64,000 bases of DNA from Branchiibius hedensis (GTDB taxonomy: Bacteria; Actinomycetota; Actinomycetes; Actinomycetales; Dermatophilaceae), in contig NZ_UESZ01000001.1 of assembly GCF_900108585.1 (NCBI RefSeq), positions 2,914,001 to 2,978,000 on the forward strand, read 5' to 3'. Below are positions 35,587 to 44,487 of this stretch, piece after piece. The translations under genes and the position numbers were made by a program. A model generated the notes under the pieces. It was not told the DNA's origin and searched no databases. It worked only from the letters and a program-made list of their open reading frames with translations. Position 1 is the stretch's first letter, and the number at the start of each line of letters is the position of its first letter.

Positions 35587-36375
35587 TCAGTCCAGGGTGA
35601 CGACGACCGGCGCGTGATCGGAGGCGCCCTTGCCCTTGCGTTCCTCGCGATCGATGAACGCATCGGTCACGCGCGCTTGCACAGCCGGGGTCCCCAGCGC
35701 GAAATCGATCCGCATGCCCTGCTTCTTGGGGAAGCGCAACTGCGTGTAGTCCCAGTAGGTGTAAACCCCCGGGCCGGGGGTGTACGGCCGGACCAGATCG
35801 GCGTACCCAGCATCGACGATGGCCTCGAAGGCCGCTCGCTCCGGTGGGGTCACGTGCGTCTTGCCCTCGAAAAAGGCCGGATCCCAAACGTCTTCGTCAG
35901 TGGGTGCGATATTCCAGTCACCAGCCAGGATCACCTGGGCGTCCTTGTCCTGCGCCAGCCAACCACTCGCCGCGTCACGCAGCTTGGCCAACCAGTCCAG
36001 CTTGTAGGCGTAGTGCTCATGGCCGACCTCACGCCCGTTGGGCACGTAGAGCGACCAGACCCGGACGCCTGCGCAGGTCGCACCGATGGCGCGGGCCTCG
36101 CTGACGGCCGGATCGCCGTACGTCGGGATGTCCGGGAAGCCCACCTGCACCTCATCCAGCCCCACCCGGGAGATGATCGCGACGCCGTTCCATTGGTTCA
36201 GACCGTGGTGCGCGATCTGATAGCCGAGCGCATCGATCGGCATCGAGGGGAACTGGTCGTCACGGCACTTGGTCTCCTGCAGCAGCAGGACGTCCAGGTC
36301 GTGCCGCTCCAGCACGCCGACCACCCGGTCGATGCGGGAGCGGATGGAGTTGACGTTCCAGGTCGCGATGCGCAC
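35587..36375 (-). CDS. xth: Exodeoxyribonuclease III
   Basis: This is a DNA repair AP endonuclease/3'-exonuclease of the EEP superfamily, 262 residues. Catalytic motifs are LLLQETKCRDDQFP near residue 30, LYVPNGREVGHEHYAYKL near residue 109, GDWNIAPTDEDVWDP near 151, and the terminal SDHAPVVV with the catalytic His. Metal (Mg/Mn) is expected. It is 9 bp from the next minus-strand gene. Confidence 0.96.
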   Translation of the reverse strand: MRIATWNVNSIRSRIDRVVGVLERHDLDVLLLQETKCRDDQFPSMPIDALGYQIAHHGLNQWNGVAIISRVGLDEVQVGFPDIPTYGDPAVSEARAIGATCAGVRVWSLYVPNGREVGHEHYAYKLDWLAKLRDAASGWLAQDKDAQVILAGDWNIAPTDEDVWDPAFFEGKTHVTPPERAAFEAIVDAGYADLVRPYTPGPGVYTYWDYTQLRFPKKQGMRIDFALGTPAVQARVTDAFIDREERKGKGASDHAPVVVTLD

Positions 36376-36384
36376 CTCACCACC

Positions 36385-37329
36385 TTAGGAGCCGGGTATG
36401 ACAACCGCCCGCGTCGGTCCCGTGTGCGACCAAGCCCGCTCAACTTCCGCAATCGGGTACGCCGTGTAGGGCACCTCCAGCCGCCCTGCGGCGATGTGTC
36501 CGATCAGCTCCGGGAGTTGCTGGAGCATCTGCTGGGTTGAGACCGAACCGGCGCCGCTGCCGCTGAGTCGGAGGCGCCGCGAGCGCAGCAGGGTCGAGGG
36601 AACGGCCGCCTCAGCGCCGGCGAGCGAGCCGATCTGGACGTAGGAGATGTCGGCGGTGTCCTCGTGCAGACCAGTGCGACCCAAGGCTGCGAAGGCGAGT
36701 TGCGCCACGTCGCCCCACACGTAGTCGAGCACCATCTCCGGGTCGCCGGTCTCGCCGAGTTGCGTTGTCGCGTCTGGATCCCCGAGGTCGACGGTCACGG
36801 CACCCGTTGCCCGGAGTTGCTCGAGAACTGCCTGGTTGCGACCGACGGCCACGACCTGTGCGGCACCCAACAGAAAAGCCTCCTGCACCGCGAGCCGCCC
36901 GGACATGCCGGTGGCACCCAGCACCCAGACGGTGCCAAGGCAGCCAAGTTCGTTGTGCCGGGTCTTCAGCGGCCACCATCCCGAACCGGCCGGATTCATA
37001 CCGGCCGCAACTGCCAACGGGTCGGCACCGACGGGGACCGGAATCGCGAGGCGAGCGGCCATCCGTTGCGCCATCGTGCCCCACGGCGCGCGCACGTGCC
37101 CGGTGTAGACCAGGTCTCCGCCCGACGTACGGGCGACGGCGTCTACACCCGGCAGCTGGGGATAGCGGCCGCTGCTGCCGTAGTGCCGGCCCGACGCCAG
37201 CGAGCGCACCACCTGGTGCACCCCGGCGCCAACCAACTCGAAAACCTGCTCACCGTCGATCGGTTCGGGCTCGGGGAAGTCACCGCTGATCGGGTCGTGG
37301 CCGGCTTGCTCGACGATAGCTGCTCTCAT
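36385..37329 (-). CDS. MDR-family (zinc-less) quinone oxidoreductase-like protein
   Basis: This is a medium-chain dehydrogenase/reductase-like protein of about 314 residues. The Rossmann loop reads VLGATGMSGRLAVQEAF (near residues 140-156), and VVAVGRNQAVLEQL follows. No zinc-ligand cysteines are seen. The start ATG 37329 has AAGGA 8 bp before it (a GTG at 37332 is also possible). It is divergent from a TetR gene, with two inverted repeats between them, so it is probably TetR-controlled. The substrate is unknown. Confidence 0.87.
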   Translation of the reverse strand: MRAAIVEQAGHDPISGDFPEPEPIDGEQVFELVGAGVHQVVRSLASGRHYGSSGRYPQLPGVDAVARTSGGDLVYTGHVRAPWGTMAQRMAARLAIPVPVGADPLAVAAGMNPAGSGWWPLKTRHNELGCLGTVWVLGATGMSGRLAVQEAFLLGAAQVVAVGRNQAVLEQLRATGAVTVDLGDPDATTQLGETGDPEMVLDYVWGDVAQLAFAALGRTGLHEDTADISYVQIGSLAGAEAAVPSTLLRSRRLRLSGSGAGSVSTQQMLQQLPELIGHIAAGRLEVPYTAYPIAEVERAWSHTGPTRAVVIPGS

Positions 37330-37341
37330 CACCAGTGTCCT

Positions 37342-37357
37342 TAACTAAGTTCAGTTA
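37342..37357. promoter_or_regulatory. Possible TetR operator 1
   Basis: TAACT and AGTTA flank 6 bases in the 66-bp divergent region. A related A/T-rich repeat lies about 20 bp away. Such pairs often bind the divergent TetR protein. Confidence 0.45.
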
Positions 37358-37373
37358 CCTCTCCATCGTGCGC

Positions 37374-37386
37374 TTAACTTTGTTAA
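37374..37386. promoter_or_regulatory. Possible TetR operator 2
   Basis: TTAAC-TTT-GTTAA is a perfect short palindrome, ending 9 bp before the TetR start. Its halves share TAAC with operator 1. It is very A/T-rich against this genome, so it could also hold the -10 element. Confidence 0.5.
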
Positions 37387-37395
37387 ACTGTCAAG

Positions 37396-37992
37396 GTGGC
37401 CCGAGGACTGACGAAGCAAACGGTGGTCGACGCGGCCCTGGAAGTCCTCGACGACGGCGGAATCGATGCGGTGACGGTGCGCAACGTGGCGGCCAGGCTG
37501 GACGTGAAGGCGCCCGCGCTCTACTGGCACGTGAAGAGCAAGCAGGCACTCCTCGACGAGATGGGCACCGAAATCCAGCGCCGGGTGATGGCGCGCATCA
37601 GTCCCGGGCCCTGGCCGCGATCGCTCGCCTCCTACGCACGGGCGCTGCGCGCCGAATACCTGGCTCATCGCGATGGCGCTCGCACCTTCAGCGGGACCCG
37701 GTTGACCGATGTCAGCGTGTTGCGCGCCCAGGAGCCGATGCTGCAGACCGCTGTGGCTGAGGGGCTTTCACTCGAAGAAGTGGTCCTGGCCACCGAACTG
37801 GTGACGGCGTTCGTGACTGGCTTCGTGATCGAGGAGCAGGAGCGCGCCCAGTCCGCGGGCGACCGGCGCTACTCCCTGGCGGACCGCACCGCGGCGCTGG
37901 GCGACGACGTCCCGTTGGTGATCGCGGCTGGTGAAGTCTTGTACGCCGATCCAGACGCCCGCTTCGAGGCCCACCTGGCGCGACTCATCTGA
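37396..37992 (+). CDS. TetR/AcrR family regulator
   Basis: This 198-residue regulator has an N-terminal HTH, TVRNVAARLDVKAPALYWHV (about residues 27-46), close to tetracycline-repressor-like proteins, and a TetR_C-type ligand domain. The start is GTG 37396. The divergent MDR gene is the likely target. It ends 12 bp before the convergent permease gene. Its inducer is unknown. Confidence 0.93.
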   Translation: MARGLTKQTVVDAALEVLDDGGIDAVTVRNVAARLDVKAPALYWHVKSKQALLDEMGTEIQRRVMARISPGPWPRSLASYARALRAEYLAHRDGARTFSGTRLTDVSVLRAQEPMLQTAVAEGLSLEEVVLATELVTAFVTGFVIEEQERAQSAGDRRYSLADRTAALGDDVPLVIAAGEVLYADPDARFEAHLARLI

Positions 37993-38004
37993 CCAGCTGC
38001 GGGC

Positions 38005-39468
38005 TCACGGCAACTGGTGCGCAGCAGCCGCTTGCTCGATCTCGTCAGCCTGCTGCCGGGCCAGCTCCTCCTCGCCGGCGAGGTCGAGGTGTCTGGTGAA
38101 CAGCCAGTACGCAACGGCCGCAACCGGTAGCCCGATGAACATCGAGATGTCCACGCCGCCCATCGCCTTCGCCGCCGCACCCTCATAGAAGTCGCCGATG
38201 TAGAAGAACGGGACCATCGCTGCGAAACCCAGGAGGTAGGCGACGATGCCCGGCCAGGCCCACACCCGGTAGATACCGTCCGGCTTGAAGATCTCCGCGA
38301 TCGCGTAGTGCCCGCGCCGCACGATGAAGTAGTCCGTCAGGTTGACGGCGGTCCAGGGGATGAACAGGTACAGGATCAGCAGCAGGAAGTCCTCAAAATC
38401 GCTGAGGAAGTCCGCCGTCGCCGCGAGGGCGAAGACCAGCGACAACACAGCCGTGATGACGATCGTCACGATCCGGATCCGCAGGGTCGGCTTGATGGCG
38501 GTAAAGCTGTCGATGGACGAGATCAACGTGAGCGATCCGCCGTACATGTTCAAGGCGGTCACCGAGATCAACCCGAGACCGAAGACGACCAGCGCGATCG
38601 GACCGAAGCCGGAGAACAGTTGCTGCGCGACGTTCTTCAGGTCCACGACGGTGTTCTCGCCGATGTCCTTGGCCGAGGTGGCGATGTAGGAGCCGAGGAA
38701 CATCACCCACAGACCGCCCAGGGCGCTGCCCCAGAACGTCCAGTTGAAGGTGCTGCGGGTCGGAGTGTCCTTGGGCAGGTAGCGGGAGTAGTCCGAGACG
38801 TAGATCGCCCAGGAGATCTGGTAGCCGGCCGCCACCCCGACCTGGCCGAAGAACGGTGCCGCATGGAAACCACCGAGGTCGAACTGCCCAGGCGGGACGC
38901 GCAGATGCACGAGCGCCGAGATGGTGATCAGGGCGAGCACGATCATGGTCAGGACCATCAGATACTTCTCGACCGTGTGGATCAGGTCGTAGCCGACCAG
39001 CGCGATGCCGACGGCGACGATCGTCACGATCCACAGCCACAGATGGTTGTCGGATTGGCTCTCACTGATCGCGCCGCCGATCGACTCTCCCGCCAGGACG
39101 GTGTTGAAGATGTTGAACCCGGCGTACTGGATGTAGGCGAACAGCCACACCAGCAGCGCGCCGCGGTAGCCGAACTGCGGGCGGGATTGGATCATCTGCG
39201 GCAGGCCGAGTTGCGGACCTTGCGAGGAGTGCGCGGCCATGAAGATCGTGCCGATCAACACCCCGATCACAATCGCGATGAACGACCAGATCAGGTTGCC
39301 GCCCCCGGTGATGCTGATCAAACCCGTTGCCAGCGTGGCCAGTTGGGCGTTGCACATGAACCACAGCGGCCCCAGCTGGGAGGCGCGACCGTGCCGCTCG
39401 GACAACGGGACGTAGTCGATGGACCGGGTTTCCAGTCCACGGGACCGGGCGCGTTCGGCAGTGCTCAT
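38005..39468 (-). CDS. NCS1 family cytosine/purine permease
   Basis: This 487-residue membrane transporter has about 12 segments of the nucleobase:cation symporter-1 family. Its N-terminus has the typical STAERARSRGLETRSIDYVP region and WFMCNAQLATLATGL near residue 37; SWAIYVSDYSRYLP near residue 223 is a family hallmark. The C-terminal tail is charged. Substrates may be cytosine, purines, thiamine precursors or allantoin; none is shown. There are no co-oriented catabolic genes. Confidence 0.92.
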   Translation of the reverse strand: MSTAERARSRGLETRSIDYVPLSERHGRASQLGPLWFMCNAQLATLATGLISITGGGNLIWSFIAIVIGVLIGTIFMAAHSSQGPQLGLPQMIQSRPQFGYRGALLVWLFAYIQYAGFNIFNTVLAGESIGGAISESQSDNHLWLWIVTIVAVGIALVGYDLIHTVEKYLMVLTMIVLALITISALVHLRVPPGQFDLGGFHAAPFFGQVGVAAGYQISWAIYVSDYSRYLPKDTPTRSTFNWTFWGSALGGLWVMFLGSYIATSAKDIGENTVVDLKNVAQQLFSGFGPIALVVFGLGLISVTALNMYGGSLTLISSIDSFTAIKPTLRIRIVTIVITAVLSLVFALAATADFLSDFEDFLLLILYLFIPWTAVNLTDYFIVRRGHYAIAEIFKPDGIYRVWAWPGIVAYLLGFAAMVPFFYIGDFYEGAAAKAMGGVDISMFIGLPVAAVAYWLFTRHLDLAGEEELARQQADEIEQAAAAHQLP

Positions 39469-39555
39469 GGCTCAGTGTCTGCGCGCGTGGTGACCCCGTG
39501 GTGAAGTGGGCAGCTGGGAGTTACCTGGCAATCGACGTACGCCGATCGCGGGCGG

Positions 39556-41088
39556 TCAGTTCACCTGCTTGGACTTACCCTCCCAGTACGGCTGCCGCAG
39601 CTTGAACTTCTGCAACTTGCCGGTCGCCGTACGGGCCAATTCGTCCCGGAACTCGACCTTCTTGGGCAGCTTGTATCCCGCCAACCGGGTGCGACAGTGC
39701 GCGATGAGCTCTTCCTCGCTCACCTCGGTCTCGACCACGACGAGAGCGGTCACCATCTCGCCCCACTTCTCGTCCGGGATACCGATGACGGCCGCCTCGC
39801 GGACCGCGGGGTGGGAGATGATCGCGTCCTCCACCTCGATGGAGGAGACGTTCTCACCACCGGAGATGATCACGTCCTTCTTGCGGTCGGCGATCGTCAG
39901 ATAGCCGTCCTCGAAGGTGCCGCCGTCGCCGGTGTGGAACCAGTTCTGCGCCTGCGCCTCCCCCGTCGCCCCCGGGTTGTCCCAGTAGGCGTCGAGGTTG
40001 TGGTTGCTCTGCGCGAGCACCTCACCGGTCTCGTCGATCTTGATCCGTACGCCGAGTGCCGGAGCCCCAGCGCGACCCAACTTCTTCGCCTGCTCACTCG
40101 CATCGAGGTCATCCCACTCCGCCCGCATCCGGGACATCGTCAGCAGTGGGGCGGTCTCGGTGAGGCCGTAGATCTGGATGAACTCCCAGCCCAGTTCCTC
40201 GCGCACCCGCTCGATGACGCGCGTGGGCGGCGGGGCACCGGCCACCACGATGCGGGTGGTGTCACGTCCCGGGATCGGACCGTCCCAATCGCGCGCAGCA
40301 TCCAGCGCGGCGGTCACCACCGCCGGCGCGGCACACATGAAGGTCACGCCGTACTTCTCCACCCGGCGCAGGATCTCGGCCCCATCGACCTTGCGCAGCA
40401 CGATGTGTTTGCCGCCCAGTCCGGTGATCCCGTACGGCATCCCCCAACCGTTGGCGTGGAACATCGGCAGCGTGTGCAGATAGACATCCCGATCGGTGAC
40501 GCTGGCGTGCAGCGCGAAGACGGTGGCGTTGAGCCAATTGTTGCGGTGGGTGAGTTGCACGCCTTTGGGGCGGGCCGTCGTACCCGAGGTGTAGTTGATC
40601 GTCGCGGTCGCCCGCTCGTCGCCCGCCCACGGCACCGGATCGGCTCCCGTCGCGCCCCAGATCTGCTCGTCGTCGCGGCCGAGGACGAAAACGTGCTTGG
40701 CCGTGATGTTTTCGATCAGCGGCTGCAACTCGGGGTCGATCATGACGACCTCGGACCCGCTGTGCTCGATGATGTATTCGACCTCGGCCACGGACAGGCG
40801 GAAGTTCACCGGCACCAGGACCCGTCCCCAGCCGGAGACCCCGAAGAATGAGGTGAGCATGCGGGCGCTGTTCTGGGAGATGATCGCGACCCGGCCACCG
40901 ACCGGCACTTCCAGGCGGTCGAGGTTGGCTGCCTGGTTGCGAGCGAGTTGGTCCAGCTGCGCGTAGGTCAACTCACCGCCACCGAACGGCGGTGCGGGCT
41001 GGTCGGGTTCGTCGACGACTGCGACACGGTCGGGGTAGACCGTCACGGCTCGGTCGAGGAAGTCGCGGACGGTGAGCGGAAACTCCAT
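39556..41088 (-). CDS. Acyl-CoA synthetase (AMP-forming)
   Basis: This 510-residue enzyme of the ANL superfamily activates a carboxylic acid as acyl-AMP and forms its CoA ester. The P-loop is YTSGTTARPKGV near residue 167. The acyl-binding region IQIYGLTETAPLL is near 302. The hinge IADRKKDVIISGGENVSS and the C-terminal catalytic Lys in RTATGKLQKF complete the set. A medium/long-chain or aromatic acid could be the substrate. It is divergent from the BVMO-like gene. Confidence 0.94.
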   Translation of the reverse strand: MEFPLTVRDFLDRAVTVYPDRVAVVDEPDQPAPPFGGGELTYAQLDQLARNQAANLDRLEVPVGGRVAIISQNSARMLTSFFGVSGWGRVLVPVNFRLSVAEVEYIIEHSGSEVVMIDPELQPLIENITAKHVFVLGRDDEQIWGATGADPVPWAGDERATATINYTSGTTARPKGVQLTHRNNWLNATVFALHASVTDRDVYLHTLPMFHANGWGMPYGITGLGGKHIVLRKVDGAEILRRVEKYGVTFMCAAPAVVTAALDAARDWDGPIPGRDTTRIVVAGAPPPTRVIERVREELGWEFIQIYGLTETAPLLTMSRMRAEWDDLDASEQAKKLGRAGAPALGVRIKIDETGEVLAQSNHNLDAYWDNPGATGEAQAQNWFHTGDGGTFEDGYLTIADRKKDVIISGGENVSSIEVEDAIISHPAVREAAVIGIPDEKWGEMVTALVVVETEVSEEELIAHCRTRLAGYKLPKKVEFRDELARTATGKLQKFKLRQPYWEGKSKQVN

Positions 41089-41107
41089 GATCGTCTCCCT
41101 GTGAGTT

Positions 41108-41150
41108 GGGTCACCTTCATTCTGCCCCGGCCACCTTCGCGGTGTGACCC
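41108..41150. repeat. Split inverted repeat in the acyl-CoA ligase/BVMO divergent region
   Basis: GGGTCAC (41108-41114) and GTGACCC (41144-41150) are complementary and lie in the 85-bp gap between divergent genes. They may be two halves of an operator, but no regulator is adjacent. Confidence 0.32.
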
Positions 41151-41173
41151 GGGTCGGGAACTAACGTGGTGCC

Positions 41174-42598
41174 ATGGCCGATGTGGACGTTGTTGTCGTC
41201 GGAGCCGGGTTCGCCGGGCTCGGGATGGCCATCGCCCTGCAACAGGCCGGACGCTCGTACGTCGTGCTCGAGCGAGCGGGCGACCTCGGCGGCGTGTGGC
41301 GCGACAACCGGTATCCCGGGGTGACCGCCGACTCCCCCGCCCATCTGTATTCCTATTCGTTCGAGCCGAATCCGCTCTGGTCCCGCGCGCACGCGCCCGG
41401 CGACGAGATCCAGGACTACCTGGCCTACTGCGCCGAGCACTACGGCGTGCTGCCGCAGCTCCGGTTCAACACCACGGTGCAGGCCGCGCGATTCACCGGC
41501 GAGGGCTGGGAGTGCTCGATCGTCACCGACGAGGGCGAGATCGAGCAACTGACCGGGCAACACCTGGTCCTGGCCGTGGGAACGTACGGCGATCCGCGCC
41601 TGCCGCACCTGCCCGGGCTCGAGTCGTTCGAGGGTGCGGTCATGCACACCAGCTCCTGGGATCCCGCGGTCCCGATCGTCGGGGAGCACATCGCCGTCAT
41701 CGGAACCGGTTGTGCAGCAAGCCAACTGATCCCGCAGCTAGTGGGCGACGCCGCGGAGGTCACCGTCTTCCAGCAACATGCGTCGTGGGTGCTGCCGCAT
41801 CTGGACCCGGGGTACGCCGATGGGCTGGCCAACGCCTACGAGCACCGACCGTGGCTGATGAAGGCGCACCGGTTGAAGCTGCGGGCGACCGCGGAAGCCT
41901 CCGGTGTCGGTTACACCACCCGGCCGTCGTTGCTGCGGGCCCAGGAGAAGCTGGCCGCCACCTATCTGGCTCGCAGCGTGACTGACCCGGCGCTTCGCGC
42001 CACGCTTACGCCAACCGACCGGCTCGGCGAGAGCACCGTCGTGCACAGCAACGACTACCTACCGGCGCTGGCCGCCGCCAACGTATCCGTGGTGAGCTCA
42101 TCCATCGAATCCGTCACGGGGACAGCGGTTCTCACCTCGGATGGCCAGCAGCATCCGTGTGACGTGATCGTCCTGGCCACCGGATTCGAGACGTACGGCG
42201 CGTTGCGGCTGATCGACGTACGGGCCGCTGGCGGCGCGGGGCTGGCCGAGCGCTTCGCGGGCCCGGTGTCGTCGTACTTCGGCGTGGCCCTGCCCGATCT
42301 GCCGAACCTGTTCTTGCTCGGCGGACCCAACACGCAGGTCCCGTGGACGTCGGTGATCCCGGTTTACGAGGCCCAGATCGATTTAGTGACAAGGGTGTTG
42401 ACCGAGGCGCACCGGCGACACGTGAACACGGTGCAAGTGCGCCCGCAGGTCGTCCCCGCCCTGCGCACGGAACTGGACCGTCGCTTGGAGCGCAGCGCGT
42501 TCGGTCCGGATGCCGTCAACCGGGTGTGGCCGTCGTCGGTCGCGGAGTACGAGCGGCGGGTCCGCAAAGCAAACCTGGTCGACTTCCAGTTCAGCTGA
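41174..42598 (+). CDS. Baeyer-Villiger-type flavin monooxygenase
   Basis: This 474-residue FAD- and NADPH-binding enzyme has two Rossmann loops: VVGAGFAGLGMAI near residue 8 and VIGTGCAASQLIP near residue 175. Between them lies FEGAVMHTSSWD, a full match to the BVMO fingerprint FxGxxxHxxxW(P/D) near residue 154. GDLGGVWRDNRYPGV near 36 supports this family. It would insert oxygen into ketones or oxidise heteroatoms. The acid made by later hydrolysis could be used by the divergent acyl-CoA ligase, an inference. The 173-bp gap after the gene has only a weak 6-bp hairpin (42689-42710). Confidence 0.93.
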   Translation: MADVDVVVVGAGFAGLGMAIALQQAGRSYVVLERAGDLGGVWRDNRYPGVTADSPAHLYSYSFEPNPLWSRAHAPGDEIQDYLAYCAEHYGVLPQLRFNTTVQAARFTGEGWECSIVTDEGEIEQLTGQHLVLAVGTYGDPRLPHLPGLESFEGAVMHTSSWDPAVPIVGEHIAVIGTGCAASQLIPQLVGDAAEVTVFQQHASWVLPHLDPGYADGLANAYEHRPWLMKAHRLKLRATAEASGVGYTTRPSLLRAQEKLAATYLARSVTDPALRATLTPTDRLGESTVVHSNDYLPALAAANVSVVSSSIESVTGTAVLTSDGQQHPCDVIVLATGFETYGALRLIDVRAAGGAGLAERFAGPVSSYFGVALPDLPNLFLLGGPNTQVPWTSVIPVYEAQIDLVTRVLTEAHRRHVNTVQVRPQVVPALRTELDRRLERSAFGPDAVNRVWPSSVAEYERRVRKANLVDFQFS

Positions 42599-42771
42599 AC
42601 CCGAGGCCCAACCCAGGTGAGCCCGGAGGTTGCCACGACATCGCCGGCCCGGACGCGCTCACGAAGGGTGGAGGTACAACCCCGACCTAACCGCTTCGGC
42701 CATCGCGGTTTCTGGCTGGGAGAGCCCCGGTACCAACAGCTGAAGAAACTTGTTCCAACGACGGGTCTGAA

Positions 42772-44487
42772 TCAGAGGAACGGGGTCGCGTCCTCGGGCA
42801 CCGCGATCCGCTCCCGACCCAAGAACCAGCACACGCCCGCAGCGATGAGCGCCAGGACGCCCGCACCGAGGAACACCGTCTGGCACTGCACGACTCCCGC
42901 TTCGGCGAGTTGCCGCACGGACGGATTGCTCATGGACTCGATCTGCGCGTAGAAGCGGTGCAATCCGATCGCCGTCAGCAGTGCCAGTCCCAGGACCATG
43001 CCGATCATCCGGCACACCACGACCAGCGAGGACACGACACCGTGTGCCTCCTCGGTGGCGTCCGCGAGCGCCGCATCGTTGACCGGGGCGATCGCGGCGC
43101 CGAAGCCCAGGCCGACCAGGATCAGTACCGGCCACGACACCCACGACTCCAGCGAGCCGAATCCCCAGGTGGACATGATGATCAGGCCCAGACCAGCGAG
43201 AACCAGGCCGACCAAGGCGATCTGGGCCGGGCCGAATCGGCGCAGCAGATAGCCACCGATCAGCGCACCGACCGGCACTGCGAACAGGAAGCGCACCAGC
43301 ACGAAGGCGGCTTCGGTCTCCCCGCCGTCACTGGTCAGGCGGGCCAGCAGCGGCACGTCGACGATGACCGCCACCAGCGAGGCACCCACCAGCAGCGAGG
43401 CGATGAGCGCCGGGATGACCCGGCCGACCACAGTGCCCTTGGTGATCAGAGGTACAGCGGCCGTCCGCTGGCGGACCACGAAGAGAACCGCTGCGACGAC
43501 CGCAACCGGCAGCAGCCACAGACCCATCGGGCCGACGACCTGCTTCTCGGGGTTCGTCGTGGAGAAGGTCAGCACGATGCAGCCGAGGAAGACCGCCATC
43601 AGCAGCGCACCGACCAGGTCGACCTGACGCAGGATCGGCCACCAGTACCGCGCCGAGAGCACTATCGCCAGGACGATCGCGATCGTGGCCCACACGCCAA
43701 TGGGAGTGAACAACCGAGCCGTGTGATCGCCGTACGGGACGAAGGCGGCACCCCACCACTGCACCGATTGGGCCAGGACGTCGGGCGCGGCCAACGCCAG
43801 CCAGAACAGCACCACGGCGACCAGAGTCACCAGCCCGGTCAGCCACCCCCACCACAGCGGAACCTTCCGCGTGCTGTCCGCGAGCGGCTGCGGGCCACCG
43901 ATCGCGCGGATCGAGAAGGCGAGCACTACACCGAGAATTGCGTTGACCCAGAAGATCATTCGCCAGTCAGCAACCACCAGGATCAGGGCACCGAGCAGCG
44001 GACCCAGCACCGAGCCCAACTCCTGGACGGCACCGACGATGCCCAGCGGCGTACCTCGTTTGCCTCGCGGCCACAGGTCAGCGACCAGCGCGAGGGTCCC
44101 CGGCACCAGGCCACCACCACCGATGCCCTGCACGACGCGGCCACCGATCAGGGTCGGCAGGTCGGTCGCGAGCGCGGTGATGCACGAGCCGATGACGAAA
44201 ATGCCCAAGCACAGCAACAGGATTCGTTGCCGGGAGACCAGGTCGGACAACCGGCCGATCAGCGGCAGGACGGCGACGTACCCCAGCAGGAAGCCGGAGA
44301 TGATCGGCGTTGCCTTCTGCAACTCATCGATCGAGAGGCCAACTCCGGACATCATGTCCGTGATGGCGAGGACGACGACGTAGGTGTCGGCCGCAGCCAG
44401 GGCGACGGCGATCGATGCCGTCGCCAGCAGTCCCTTAGGGTGCCTTGATGTCGACGGTCTGGCCGTAGGAGTCGAAACTGACGTCAT
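42772..44487 (-). CDS. MFS transporter, P55-like (DHA2, 14 TM)
   Basis: This is a major facilitator with about 14 membrane segments over ~571 residues. MFS loop motifs are seen: LIGRLSDLVSRQRILL near residue 75 (motif A) and VVQGIGGGGLVPGTLALVADL near residue 115, typical of DHA2. It overlaps the 3' end of the upstream lipoprotein gene by about 50 bp (start ATG 44487, or 44496). The lipoprotein/MFS pair matches the mycobacterial LprG-P55 layout, where the pair exports lipids such as triacylglycerol. Drug export is an alternative. Confidence 0.9.
   Translation of the reverse strand: MTSVSTPTARPSTSRHPKGLLATASIAVALAAADTYVVVLAITDMMSGVGLSIDELQKATPIISGFLLGYVAVLPLIGRLSDLVSRQRILLLCLGIFVIGSCITALATDLPTLIGGRVVQGIGGGGLVPGTLALVADLWPRGKRGTPLGIVGAVQELGSVLGPLLGALILVVADWRMIFWVNAILGVVLAFSIRAIGGPQPLADSTRKVPLWWGWLTGLVTLVAVVLFWLALAAPDVLAQSVQWWGAAFVPYGDHTARLFTPIGVWATIAIVLAIVLSARYWWPILRQVDLVGALLMAVFLGCIVLTFSTTNPEKQVVGPMGLWLLPVAVVAAVLFVVRQRTAAVPLITKGTVVGRVIPALIASLLVGASLVAVIVDVPLLARLTSDGGETEAAFVLVRFLFAVPVGALIGGYLLRRFGPAQIALVGLVLAGLGLIIMSTWGFGSLESWVSWPVLILVGLGFGAAIAPVNDAALADATEEAHGVVSSLVVVCRMIGMVLGLALLTAIGLHRFYAQIESMSNPSVRQLAEAGVVQCQTVFLGAGVLALIAAGVCWFLGRERIAVPEDATPFL

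Noticed and set aside
35489-35887. Upstream extension of the SDR protein
   Set aside because: It runs through the intergenic repeats and xth; the Rossmann motif starts right after ATG 35488.
42689-42710. Weak hairpin after the BVMO-like gene
   Set aside because: Only a 6-bp stem with a 10-base loop and no T tract, so not called as a terminator; nothing else was seen in the 173-bp gap.
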